From JBQTHD01 sp052390275 (GTDB lineage: Bacteria > Actinomycetota > Acidimicrobiia > Acidimicrobiales > AC-14), in contig JBQTHD010000040.1 of the NCBI GenBank assembly GCA_052390275.1, positions 1 through 64,000 of the forward strand: DNA of 64,000 nt. Reading direction: 5' to 3'. The notes below the pieces were generated by a model. The model was not told the origin of the DNA, searched no databases, and was given only the letters and a program-made list of their open reading frames with translations. The position numbers were made by a program, and so were the translations under genes. Positions 44,470 through 52,597 of this stretch are shown piece by piece; position 1 is the first letter of the stretch, and each line of letters opens with the position of its first letter.

Positions 44470-46656
44470 ATGGGCATGTACGCGGTCCAGACCGCCGACC
44501 CCGGTGAGCTGGCCGCGCTTCGAGATGCCGCCGGCGGGGGGCGGGCCGTGGCGATGTCGCGGCGCCGTGCACTCGCCGCTGGGCGGGCGGCTCTGGCCCC
44601 GGCGCACGAGCGTGTGCGCACCGGGCTGCGCCAAGCCGAGCTCCGTGGATCCCCAACCGTCGCTAGCGCACCTCCCCGGGCCGCCAGCGGTCACGCGGCT
44701 CCAAGCGTTGAGGGTGGGCCCTCAAAGGGCGCAGTCTCGACCCCAGGCGATGTGCCGGCGGCCAACGTCGGCCGCAACCTCTCCATGGCCCGGCGCCGCC
44801 AACTTTCCCAGGGCAAGCAGGCGCTGGGCGTCAGGGTTTATCCGGCGGCTGACGATGCTGTGTCCGGTGCACCGCCCGTCGCAGGGGACCAAGCCGACAA
44901 CACTCCGGCTCCGGCCGCCGACGCCGTGGCCGCCGCCGTCCTCGGCCGCAACCTCTCCATGGCCCGTCGCAGACAGTTGTCCCAGGGCAAGCAGGCGCTG
45001 GGCACAGGAGTTGTCCTAGCACCCGCCGCAGCCGGCGCCGGGGTGTCGGCCCCAGCGGAGCACGCACCCGCCGACAGCCCCGGATCCTGCCGTGAACTGG
45101 CCCGGGCTCGGCGGTCCGAGACCAGCCGCTTCGGTTCAGCCAATGTGAGCAGGCCCCAGCGGGAGGGTCGCGTCAGGCACGCGCTCAAAGTGACCGTATC
45201 TCCCACTCGCGGCGGCCAGAGGGTGACCGGGCTTCGGATCGGCCCGGGTCTGCGGGTCACCGGCGATGAACCCGGTGCCTCGCTGGGGGTGACCGGTTCG
45301 CAGTACGTCGCGGCCGACGGCGCTGCCCCGGCGTCGATTGGCGGGTCGAAGGTCGGGCTGGTGCGCACGCCCCTGGGCCTGGTCGTCTCGGGCACCACGG
45401 TCCGTGGCACGGTGGCCATCACCGGCGATGGAGCCGGCGAGCATCTCACCATCACCGGCGAGGCCGACCAGCGCTGCGACGACGACCTGACCCCGCGCAG
45501 TGGCGGCTCGTATCGTTCGGCGCAGTTCCCCCGCCGGGCCGACCCCCAGGGCGCCACCGCTCTCGGGACCAGACTCCGCCCTCAGCCCGCAACCGCGGCA
45601 TCGGGCGGGGACCTTCCCTGGCATCCGCTGGAGACCTCCGACGCCGGACTGGCTGTCACCGGCACGGGCGTCGGCCGCAGCGGGCGGGTCACGGGGAACG
45701 AGGCGGGATCATGCCGCCCGATTTCCGGCGACCAGTACCAGGGGCTGGCGTCCAACTCGAGTGAGTGCGCCGGCACCGGTGGTGGTACGGCTCCAGCCGC
45801 CCATCTCAACCGGCCCCGTCTGGACCCGGCGACTGGCAGCAAGGTCACCGTGGCCCAGACCTGGAGTGGCCAGCGGGTTACAGGACCCAGTGTGGAGCAC
45901 CAGCCCAATGTCACCGGCGACGAGCCAGGTGTCTGCGGCTCGGTATCCGGCACGGCCTACCAGGGGCCGTCCACCGCCTTCGGCTGGTGCGAGCCCGACC
46001 AGAGTGAGGCCGCGGCCGGGCGCCTCGATTCCAGGCCGGCGGGAGTGGCCGTCACCGGCGACGTCCCGATGCACGCCCAGGCGGTTACCGGAACTCACCG
46101 GGGCCACAGACACAACGTCACGGGCACCTCGTACTACAGCGACCTGCGGGTTGCCGAGCCGGCCGCCGACGACTGGGCCGGCGGGCGTGCCTTTCCGGTG
46201 GCCCTTGCCCGCCGACTGGCTGGAGGCGAGGAGACCGCCACGCCGGACACCGACAACCCGACGCCGCCGGCTTCGGGCGTGCCCGGGCGGATCACCGGGT
46301 CCTTCGCCAGTGGCGAAGGCAAGGTGACCGGCAACAACGAGTTTCTGTTCCGGACCCGCCTCAGCTCCGACGCCAAGCCGTTGGAGGTAACGGGCGAAGG
46401 GCGCACCGAAGGCCGTACCGTCACCGGTTCGGCCTGGACGGCCCACAGCCGGGTCACCGGCACCGTGGGCTACATCGCGGCCGGGCGCAACCCCACTGAG
46501 GGCGGCGGGCGACCCCACGGCTGGGCCGGTGCCGGCAAGTTTCGCGATCTGGCCACCCCTGGAGGCCCGCGCCAGACCCAGAACGTCACCGGTCTTTCGG
46601 GCTGGAGCGCCAAGGCCGCCGCCAGGGTCACCCTTTCGGGCGGGGCGCAGGGATGA
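44470..46656 (+). CDS. csoS2: Carboxysome scaffold protein CsoS2
   Basis: A 728-residue, Gly/Thr/Arg-rich, largely disordered scaffold that gathers RuBisCO and binds the shell. The N region has RuBisCO-binding repeats: a degenerate one near residues 22-44 (MSRRRALAAGRAAL), two near-identical ones at 101-120 and 159-178 (GRNLSMARRRQLSQGKQALG), and a weak one near 206-223 (RELARARRSETSRFG). The M region (~235-610) has repeats with V/I-T-G triplets such as RVTGDEPGASLGVTGSQY, with scattered Cys. The C region (~620-728) holds the shell anchor with KVTGNNEFLFRT. ATG 44470 is five bases after the cbbS stop; ATG 44476 is possible. The stop overlaps csoSCA. Confidence 0.95.
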   Translation: MGMYAVQTADPGELAALRDAAGGGRAVAMSRRRALAAGRAALAPAHERVRTGLRQAELRGSPTVASAPPRAASGHAAPSVEGGPSKGAVSTPGDVPAANVGRNLSMARRRQLSQGKQALGVRVYPAADDAVSGAPPVAGDQADNTPAPAADAVAAAVLGRNLSMARRRQLSQGKQALGTGVVLAPAAAGAGVSAPAEHAPADSPGSCRELARARRSETSRFGSANVSRPQREGRVRHALKVTVSPTRGGQRVTGLRIGPGLRVTGDEPGASLGVTGSQYVAADGAAPASIGGSKVGLVRTPLGLVVSGTTVRGTVAITGDGAGEHLTITGEADQRCDDDLTPRSGGSYRSAQFPRRADPQGATALGTRLRPQPATAASGGDLPWHPLETSDAGLAVTGTGVGRSGRVTGNEAGSCRPISGDQYQGLASNSSECAGTGGGTAPAAHLNRPRLDPATGSKVTVAQTWSGQRVTGPSVEHQPNVTGDEPGVCGSVSGTAYQGPSTAFGWCEPDQSEAAAGRLDSRPAGVAVTGDVPMHAQAVTGTHRGHRHNVTGTSYYSDLRVAEPAADDWAGGRAFPVALARRLAGGEETATPDTDNPTPPASGVPGRITGSFASGEGKVTGNNEFLFRTRLSSDAKPLEVTGEGRTEGRTVTGSAWTAHSRVTGTVGYIAAGRNPTEGGGRPHGWAGAGKFRDLATPGGPRQTQNVTGLSGWSAKAAARVTLSGGAQG

Positions 46657-48236
46657 AGACGCTGCTCCAGCCCGACGGACGCTGGCTTTCTCCCTGGGAC
46701 CCGGCTGCCGCCTGGCCGACCGCGCGCGGTTTGGCAACGCTCACGGCCTCCTTGGTACCGCTGGCCAAAACCGAAGAGGCCGGGTTCACCCTCGCGCCGG
46801 GTGGGCATCCGCTCGCCGAGCCGGCGCTCAGCGCAGCCCTGAAGGAGCGCTCCGAGGAGGTCGCGGCCGCCTTCGCCCGCATCGAGCCTGTCCTTCGCCG
46901 GCTGGCGCCACGTCAGTTCGACTGCGACTTCGCCGAGCAGGCTCATCGCGAGCTGGCCAACTTCCTCGGGATCGACATTCCCGCAACGGACCTTGCCTCG
47001 TCCTGGAACACCCCGCTCGACCTCGGCCGAATCCACGCCCGCTGCGTGCTCGCCACCTTCGCCAACCTCGTGGATCGGGAGTTCGACCGAAATCTTTCGC
47101 TACTCGAAGAGGACGAGAGGGCCGAAGTCCTGATCCGGCGTTTCGGTTTCCACGCGGTCGACATCACCGCCTGCGCCGATGGTCGACTCGGAGGGGCGGT
47201 GGATTTCATCCTGCGGGTTCCGCCTGCGGTCGTGGTATGGCACGACTCCTATGCCGGCGCCATGTTCGACGTCGAGGACGCGCTGCACCGGTGGGAAGCC
47301 GTGGAGCTGCGCCGCTGGCGGGAGGGCTGGCCGAATGCCGCCACCGAGCCCACCCGCTACTTGAAGATCGGGCTGTATCACTTCAGCAGTGTCGACCCCC
47401 GCCACCAGGGGTGTGCTGCGCACGGCAGTGACGAGGTCCGGGCCGCGACCGCCCTGTTGGCGGGACTCGGGGAGTTCCAGGGTGCGGTCGAGTCGACCCA
47501 GTGCTGTGAGGCCAGGGTGGCCACGCTGCTGGTCGGGGTGGACACCGACACCGACGCAATCCGGGTCCACGTGCCCGACGCCCGCGGGGCGATGGACGTG
47601 AGCCGGTTCGTCTCCAACGCCACGCTCTACCAACAGACGGCCAGCCTCGAACGGGAGGCGGCCAAGCAGTTCATCCGCCAAGCGGTCGCCGACTGCGCCG
47701 GCGTGGACCCAGCCGACCCCGCCTCCGAGGGGATCCGTTGGCTCTGCGGTTACCTGCTGAAGAACAACATTGGCCAGGTCGATGCGGTTCGAGGTTGGAG
47801 CGGAGGAAGCTACGCGGATTTCGGCCACACCGAGAAGCTGCTGGTCGCCGGCGACGCCATCGACGATGTTCAAGTGCGAAACCTCGCCTTTCAGGCACAG
47901 ATGCGCACGCTCGAAGAAGGCGCCGTCGACCTCGACGTGGGTATCCGGATCCTGCGGAAAACGAACTCTCCCCACGGGGTGGCTGTCCCCGTGTTGGTGC
48001 ACGTCGCCTATGACGAGCGCATCCCTGGAGCCTGTGCCCGGGCACAAGCCCGTGCTCTTCGCCTGGCCGGGGCGATCGAAGCCCGTTACGGGGACATCAC
48101 CGGCTCAGCCGGGCTCGTCGTCGGGGGGTTCGTGCGGGCCCGGGGCAAGTCGCGCCTGGCATTGGTCGCTGGGGCAACCAACGGTTCGCCGAGCCCGATC
48201 GCACCCGGAGCGCGACCCAAGGAGGCACAGCCATGA
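46653..48236 (+). CDS. csoSCA: Carboxysomal carbonic anhydrase CsoSCA
   Basis: A 527-residue epsilon-type (beta-class-related) carbonic anhydrase of the carboxysome lumen that makes CO2 from bicarbonate. The predicted zinc ligands align with the Halothiobacillus enzyme: Cys174 in ITACADGRLGG, His243 in GLYHFSSVDP and Cys254 in HQGCAAHGSDE; Asp176 and Arg178 give the dyad. The N-terminal ~50 residues are the usual CsoS2/RuBisCO-binding tail. It overlaps csoS2 by ATGA and csoS4A by ATGA (48233-48236). No sign of damage. Confidence 0.97.
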   Translation: MKTLLQPDGRWLSPWDPAAAWPTARGLATLTASLVPLAKTEEAGFTLAPGGHPLAEPALSAALKERSEEVAAAFARIEPVLRRLAPRQFDCDFAEQAHRELANFLGIDIPATDLASSWNTPLDLGRIHARCVLATFANLVDREFDRNLSLLEEDERAEVLIRRFGFHAVDITACADGRLGGAVDFILRVPPAVVVWHDSYAGAMFDVEDALHRWEAVELRRWREGWPNAATEPTRYLKIGLYHFSSVDPRHQGCAAHGSDEVRAATALLAGLGEFQGAVESTQCCEARVATLLVGVDTDTDAIRVHVPDARGAMDVSRFVSNATLYQQTASLEREAAKQFIRQAVADCAGVDPADPASEGIRWLCGYLLKNNIGQVDAVRGWSGGSYADFGHTEKLLVAGDAIDDVQVRNLAFQAQMRTLEEGAVDLDVGIRILRKTNSPHGVAVPVLVHVAYDERIPGACARAQARALRLAGAIEARYGDITGSAGLVVGGFVRARGKSRLALVAGATNGSPSPIAPGARPKEAQP

Positions 48237-48547
48237 AGGTCTTTCGCGTCGAAGGCACGTTGGTGGCCACCGCCCGGATCGGCAGTCTCGACAGCCACCG
48301 GCTCCTGGTCGTTCAGGAACGCGCATCAGGAGGCAAGCAGGTGGCGGTCGACCCCGTTGGGTGCAAGCCCGGCGACTGGGTGATCGCAGTCGGAAGCTCG
48401 GCCGCGCGCGACGCTGCGGGCAGCAAGGACTACCCGAGCGACCTGACCATCGTCGGCATCATCGACTACTGGGAGGAGGAGAGCTCCGACGAAGGACCGG
48501 CCGCCGGCTCTCCTGGCAGCGGCGCTGCTGGCAAGGCCCGGAAATGA
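48233..48547 (+). CDS. csoS4A: Carboxysome vertex protein CsoS4A
   Basis: A 104-residue pentamer-forming (EutN/CcmL-type) shell vertex protein. It begins MKVFRVEGTLVATARIGSL and contains RLLVVQERASGGKQVAVDPVGCKPGDWVIAVGSSAARDAAG and DLTIVGIIDYW. A Ser/Gly/Ala/Lys tail of ~25 residues extends past the usual end. It overlaps csoSCA upstream and csoS4B downstream (ATGA). Confidence 0.96.
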   Translation: MKVFRVEGTLVATARIGSLDSHRLLVVQERASGGKQVAVDPVGCKPGDWVIAVGSSAARDAAGSKDYPSDLTIVGIIDYWEEESSDEGPAAGSPGSGAAGKARK

Positions 48548-48804
48548 ACATCCACCGTGTCACCCGCGACCTCGTCGCCACCCATCGAACCCCCTCGCTC
48601 GCCGACAAGTCGCTGCGGGTGGTCGAGGACCACAGCGGCAACCTCGAAGTGGCGCTCGACCCGGTCGGCGCAAAGCCGGGCGACTTCGTTATCACCATCG
48701 GGATCTCGGCGGCCCGCATCGCCGCCGGCGATCCGAGGATCACGACCGACCTCACGATCGGCGGGATCATCGACCACTGGAGCGAAGAGCGCTGGCGCTC
48801 CTGA
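48544..48804 (+). CDS. csoS4B: Carboxysome vertex protein CsoS4B
   Basis: An 86-residue pentameric vertex protein, paralogue of CsoS4A: MNIHRVTRDLVATHRTPSL, NLEVALDPVGAKPGDFVITIGISAARIAAGD, DLTIGGIIDHW. ATG 48544 overlaps the csoS4A stop. Having both paralogues is typical of alpha-carboxysomes. About 57 bases separate it from csoS1. Confidence 0.96.
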   Translation: MNIHRVTRDLVATHRTPSLADKSLRVVEDHSGNLEVALDPVGAKPGDFVITIGISAARIAAGDPRITTDLTIGGIIDHWSEERWRS

Positions 48805-48861
48805 TTCGGTCCAGGAACACCTGTAGCACCTGAGTTCAACTCACCCCAAGGAGGAAGCAAG

Positions 48862-49194
48862 ATGGCCAACAACAACAACGAGATTATGGGCGTTGCCCTG
48901 GGAATGATCGAGACCCGGGGGCTCGTCCCGGCGATCGAGGCGGCCGACGCCATGACCAAGGCGTCAGAGGTGCGGCTGATCGGCCGCCAGTTTGTCGGCG
49001 GCGGCTACGTCACCGTTCTGGTGCGTGGCGAGACCGGCGCAGTCAACGCCGCCGTTCGGGCCGGGGCTGACGCCTGCGAGCGGGTGGGCGATGGCCTGGC
49101 CGCGGCTCACATCATCGCTCGACCGCACCCCGAGGTTGAGCAGATCCTTCCCTCCGGTGCCCGTGACACCCAGTACTCCGGGGCAGTGAGCTAG
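48862..49194 (+). CDS. csoS1: Carboxysome shell hexamer CsoS1
   Basis: A 110-residue BMC-domain protein that tiles the shell facets and gates substrates. It shows GVALGMIETRGLVPAIEAADAMTKAS, the pore-region VRLIGRQFVGGGYVTVLVRGETGAVNAAV, and VGDGLAAAHIIARPHPEVE. Only one copy is present here, while many operons carry two or three (csoS1C/A/B). A strong AAGGAGG site (48849-48855) fits the high expression that a facet protein needs. Confidence 0.97.
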   Translation: MANNNNEIMGVALGMIETRGLVPAIEAADAMTKASEVRLIGRQFVGGGYVTVLVRGETGAVNAAVRAGADACERVGDGLAAAHIIARPHPEVEQILPSGARDTQYSGAVS

Positions 49195-49219
49195 GCCCCA
49201 GGCTCAGCTCACCTGCGGT

Positions 49220-49246
49220 CAACGCCAGCCAGCCGGGCTGGCGTTG
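49220..49246 (+). promoter_or_regulatory. Strong stem-loop after csoS1
   Basis: A perfect 11-bp stem (CAACGCCAGCC with GGCTGGCGTTG) over a five-base loop (AGCCG) between csoS1 and the acRAF gene. No T-run follows, so it is more likely a stabiliser or attenuator than a full terminator. It could keep csoS1 mRNA more abundant than the downstream genes. Confidence 0.75.
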
Positions 49247-49278
49247 AGTGCCCGCCGTTCATCGACGAGGAGGACAAG

Positions 49279-49554
49279 ATGACCGCGCAGAATCCACAGC
49301 CTGAAGGCTGGACGGAAGTCGAGACACCATCGTCGCTGCACCGCCGTTTCGAGTTCGCCGCCTACCCCGAGGCTCGCGCCTTTCTTGACCGGCTCGCAAC
49401 CTTGTCGAAGGAGACCGGCCTTTACCCGGATCTGAGCTTCAGCCGGACCCACGTCAGCGTCACGGTCTATGGCTCCGAGGCGGCGGCCCTCGGAGCGGCG
49501 GCCAGGGAGTTCGCCGCCCGGGCCGGGGCACTCGCCTCCGTTGACGTCTCTTGA
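49279..49554 (+). CDS. acRAF-like pterin-dehydratase-fold RuBisCO assembly factor
   Basis: A 91-residue protein of the pterin-4a-carbinolamine dehydratase fold, the group called acRAF in alpha-carboxysome operons, where it aids form IA RuBisCO assembly. It shows the spaced pattern RRFEFAAYPEARAFLDRLATLSKETGLYPDLSFSRTHVSVTVY with the His of the fold in SRTHVSV, but lacks a second His of active dehydratases in the usual place. Function is inferred from position (after csoS1) and the family. GAGGAGGA precedes the ATG. Confidence 0.88.
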   Translation: MTAQNPQPEGWTEVETPSSLHRRFEFAAYPEARAFLDRLATLSKETGLYPDLSFSRTHVSVTVYGSEAAALGAAAREFAARAGALASVDVS

Positions 49555-49830
49555 GGTGACCCCGACCCGACGCCCGGCCACGCCGGCCAGCCAGGGGCCG
49601 CCAAGGCCAACCCGGGCGACGAAGGCGACCGGGGACGGCACCCGCAAAGCCTCCGTGGCGGCTGACGCCGATGGTGGGGATCCGGACCTTCGTCCCGACA
49701 CCGGGCCGAGCGACCCGGTGGACCAGGTGACGACACCATCGCCTGCCCCCGCTCCGGCGGAACCGGCAGGTTTGCAATCGTCGGGTTCGACCAGTCCAGG
49801 GGATCCTCGTGCGGTACATCCGGAACGGGT

Positions 49831-50856
49831 GTGGCCGGACTGATGTTGCCGTGCCGCCGTCAGCCCCTCTTCGGTCGTCGGGTGGTTGACGTGGCGATCG
49901 GCGTGCTCCGTGCTCCTGACGGGCGCGTGCTGCTGGCAGAGCGCAAGGCCGGCAAGGACGCTGCCGGCTTCTGGGAGCTCCCCGGGGGTCAGGTCGAACC
50001 AGGTGAGAGCGCTGCTCAAGCTGCGGCGCGCGAACTGCTGGAGGAGGTCGGCGTCCGCACCATCGAGCTTTCTCCGTGGCGGGTCTATGAGCACGACTTC
50101 CCGTCCAAGCGGGTGCGCTTGCACTGGTTCCACGTCCGGCGGTGGTCGGGAGAACCGACCGGCCGGGAGGGCCAGCGGCTGGCCTGGACGGACCCCGCCC
50201 ACCCAACGGTCGGTCCACTGCTGCCGAGCAACCAGCTGGCTTTGTCGACGTTGGCACTGCCCGACCTGGTCGCGGTCGCCCGGCTGAATAGCGCACCCGG
50301 AGCGGCGGACGCTCTGCTGGGCAGGATCCCGTCGTTGGCGGCTGGCGGCCTGCGGCTCCTTATCGTTCAGGCACCGCAGCTCGCTCCTGCCCAGCGCGTC
50401 CAGCTCACCCGGAGGCTCCGCGAACCTCGGCGGGGCACCGAGATGCGTCTCATCCTCTCAGGGACGGCGCTGGAGGCACGCCAGGCCGGGGCCTGCGGGC
50501 TGCACAGCAGCAGTGCCGCACTGGCCGGCCTGAGAGAGCGGCCGCCGACGCGGCTGTGGGCGGTCTCAGCTCACAGCGCCCGGGATCTGGATCGCGCCGC
50601 TGCTCTGGGGGCCGACGTCGCCCTGGTGTCGCCGGTTCTCCCGAGCGCCTCGCACCCCAACGACCAGCCGCTGGGCTGGAACGGCTTGCGGTCCCTCGCG
50701 TCTGGGAGTTCGGTGCCCGTCTACGCCCAAGGGGGGCTTCGACCCGGTGATGTCACCTACGCCCGGGGTGCGGGGGCCCTGGGTGTGGCGGTGGACGTCG
50801 CCCACCTCCTGGGGTCGGACCGCTGCGGGAACCCACCTCTGCGGACGGAGCACTAG
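49831..50856 (+). CDS. Nudix hydrolase fused to ThiE-like TIM-barrel domain
   Basis: A 341-residue two-domain protein. Residues ~18-140 form a Nudix hydrolase with a perfect box (G-x5-E-x7-R-E-L-x-E-E-x-G; GESAAQAAARELLEEVG) after FWELPGGQV, similar to MutT, which removes pyrophosphate from oxidised nucleotides. Residues ~165-330 resemble thiamine-phosphate synthase (ThiE-like: RLWAVSAHSARDLDRAAALGADVALVSPV, PVYAQGGLRPGDVTYARGAGALGVAV). MutT-ThiE fusions are known in other bacteria. Here it lies between acRAF and dabB. GTG 49831 or ATG 49843 are both possible starts. Confidence 0.8.
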   Translation: MAGLMLPCRRQPLFGRRVVDVAIGVLRAPDGRVLLAERKAGKDAAGFWELPGGQVEPGESAAQAAARELLEEVGVRTIELSPWRVYEHDFPSKRVRLHWFHVRRWSGEPTGREGQRLAWTDPAHPTVGPLLPSNQLALSTLALPDLVAVARLNSAPGAADALLGRIPSLAAGGLRLLIVQAPQLAPAQRVQLTRRLREPRRGTEMRLILSGTALEARQAGACGLHSSSAALAGLRERPPTRLWAVSAHSARDLDRAAALGADVALVSPVLPSASHPNDQPLGWNGLRSLASGSSVPVYAQGGLRPGDVTYARGAGALGVAVDVAHLLGSDRCGNPPLRTEH

Positions 50857-50929
50857 TGCTGCGTCGCCGGGGCCTCGGCGTCGGGAGCAAGGCGGTCCGG
50901 AGCCCCGACGAGGTCGGCGGGACATCTGA

Positions 50930-52597
50930 ATGACTCTGCCCGAGGCCTTCGTCATCGCCGTTCCGGCGCTGCCGGCGATCGCCGCCGTGGCGATCGCTGC
51001 CGCCCGCCCGGCGGGCTGGTCAACCACCAGCGTCAGGGTTGGAGAACGGTCCTGCCGATGGGGGGTGCGAGCGGCATCGGCCGCGTTCGCGTCAGCGGTG
51101 GTGGTGGCGGTCGCCGTGACCGTCGGTGGACCGGTCTCAGTCGTGCTCTCGGGGAACGATGGTGATCCCCTTCTCGGCCTGCATGCAACCCGCGTCACTG
51201 CGCTGCTGGGCATGCTCACCACGGGCGTGGCCGTGGTGGTGCAGTCCTTCGCCGGCCGGGCCCTGCAGGGGGATCTTCGGGGACGCCGCTTCTTCGTCCT
51301 GGCCTCGCTGCTGACCGCGGCGACGACGTCGGTGGCCTTCGCCGCCACCCTGGGCCTGCTGTGCGCGGCCTGGATCGTCGCCGGCATGGCGTTGGCCGGG
51401 TTGATCTCCCACCGCAATACCTGGGGACCGGCACCGCGTTCGGCGAAGCGGACCAAACGCAGCCTGCAGGTCGGAGACAGCGCCCTATTGGCGGCCACCT
51501 TCCTCACCGTCATCTCCGTGGGCGAAATCGATCTTCGCTCGCCGGCTGAAGCGGCCAGGGAACTATCTGACTCATCGATCCCGGTACTCGGCGGAAGCGT
51601 GCTGTCGGTGGTCGCCGTGCTTTTGGCCATCTCCACCATCTCTCGATCCGCGCTCGTGCCTCTACACCGGTGGCTGCCGTCCACCATCGCCGCGCCAACG
51701 CCGGTCTCCGCTCTGTTGCACGCCGGTGTGGTCAACGGCGCCGGTGTCCTGTTGGTCCGGCTGGCTCCGGTGTTCGGGTCGTCGGTCGTGGCGACTCACC
51801 TGGCCTTCGCCGCAGGGGCCGTCACCGTGTGTTACGCCACGACCGTCATGCTGGTGCGCAGCGACGTGAAGGGAAACCTGGCCTGGTCAACGGCCGGGCA
51901 GATGGGGTTCATGATCGTCCAGGTGGCCATTGGCGCACTGGCGGCGGCCTTGGTCCACATCATCGGCCACGGGATGTACAAGGCGGCGCTGTTTCTCGGG
52001 TCCGGCGGTTCGGTGACAGCCCACCTCCGCCACCGCCACCGTCCCGCCCCCCATGTCGTCGCCGGGAACGTTCGGCTGGGAGCTGCTCTGCTCGTGCCGG
52101 CGGCCGCACTCTGGGCCGCCTACCAGGTCTTCCACCCACACCTGTCGGAGGCGGGGTTCGTCCTCGTGACGGTGTTCGCGTGGGCAACCGCAGCCAGGGC
52201 CGTCGATGGGTGGTTGCGCCTGGCGCCGTTCCCACCCCTGCTTGCGGTCGCAACCGCGGCCTCGGGTGCCGTCGTCGGAGTGTTCGCCTACATCGGTGGG
52301 CTGAGCACGGTGGAGACCTTCTTCGCCCCCGCCCTTTCCGCGGAGATCGCCGAGCCGGTCAGCCTCGCCCTCCTGGTTGGCACCCTCACGGCCATTGCGC
52401 TCGGTGTCGCCATCTTGTGGCTCGCTCCAGGGGAGCGGATGCGCCGGCTGCGCAGCCGGGCGTATGTACTGGTGCTCACCTCGGCTCCGGTGTCACCGTT
52501 GACGACCCGAGGCAGTTCGACCGGGGTGGCGCCGGTGCCAGCATCCCGTCGCTTTCGGCAGCGCGCCGAAGCAAGCCTGCCAACACGATCAAAATGA
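50930..52597 (+). CDS. dabB: DabB, membrane subunit of the DAB bicarbonate pump
   Basis: A 555-residue NuoL/Mrp-related membrane protein. About fourteen hydrophobic segments are visible. Proton_antipo_M landmarks are LVPLHRWLPSTIAAPTPVSALLHAGVVNGAGVLLVRL, STAGQMGFMIVQVAIGALAAALVHIIGHGMYKAALFLGSGG. DabB supports DabA in energy-coupled bicarbonate formation in the cytoplasm. The start ATG 50930 is about 75 bases after the Nudix gene. The stop overlaps dabA by ATGA (52594-52597). Confidence 0.93.
   Translation: MTLPEAFVIAVPALPAIAAVAIAAARPAGWSTTSVRVGERSCRWGVRAASAAFASAVVVAVAVTVGGPVSVVLSGNDGDPLLGLHATRVTALLGMLTTGVAVVVQSFAGRALQGDLRGRRFFVLASLLTAATTSVAFAATLGLLCAAWIVAGMALAGLISHRNTWGPAPRSAKRTKRSLQVGDSALLAATFLTVISVGEIDLRSPAEAARELSDSSIPVLGGSVLSVVAVLLAISTISRSALVPLHRWLPSTIAAPTPVSALLHAGVVNGAGVLLVRLAPVFGSSVVATHLAFAAGAVTVCYATTVMLVRSDVKGNLAWSTAGQMGFMIVQVAIGALAAALVHIIGHGMYKAALFLGSGGSVTAHLRHRHRPAPHVVAGNVRLGAALLVPAAALWAAYQVFHPHLSEAGFVLVTVFAWATAARAVDGWLRLAPFPPLLAVATAASGAVVGVFAYIGGLSTVETFFAPALSAEIAEPVSLALLVGTLTAIALGVAILWLAPGERMRRLRSRAYVLVLTSAPVSPLTTRGSSTGVAPVPASRRFRQRAEASLPTRSK

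Noticed and set aside
49556..49843. Pro/Thr-rich open frame (about 95 codons from GTG) between acRAF and the Nudix gene
   Set aside because: Low-complexity composition, no ribosome site and overlap with the Nudix start; it looks like read-through of GC-rich spacer.
51670..52593. Upstream extension of the dabA frame through dabB
   Set aside because: The family start of DabA is at ATG 52594; the extension is an out-of-frame reading of dabB.
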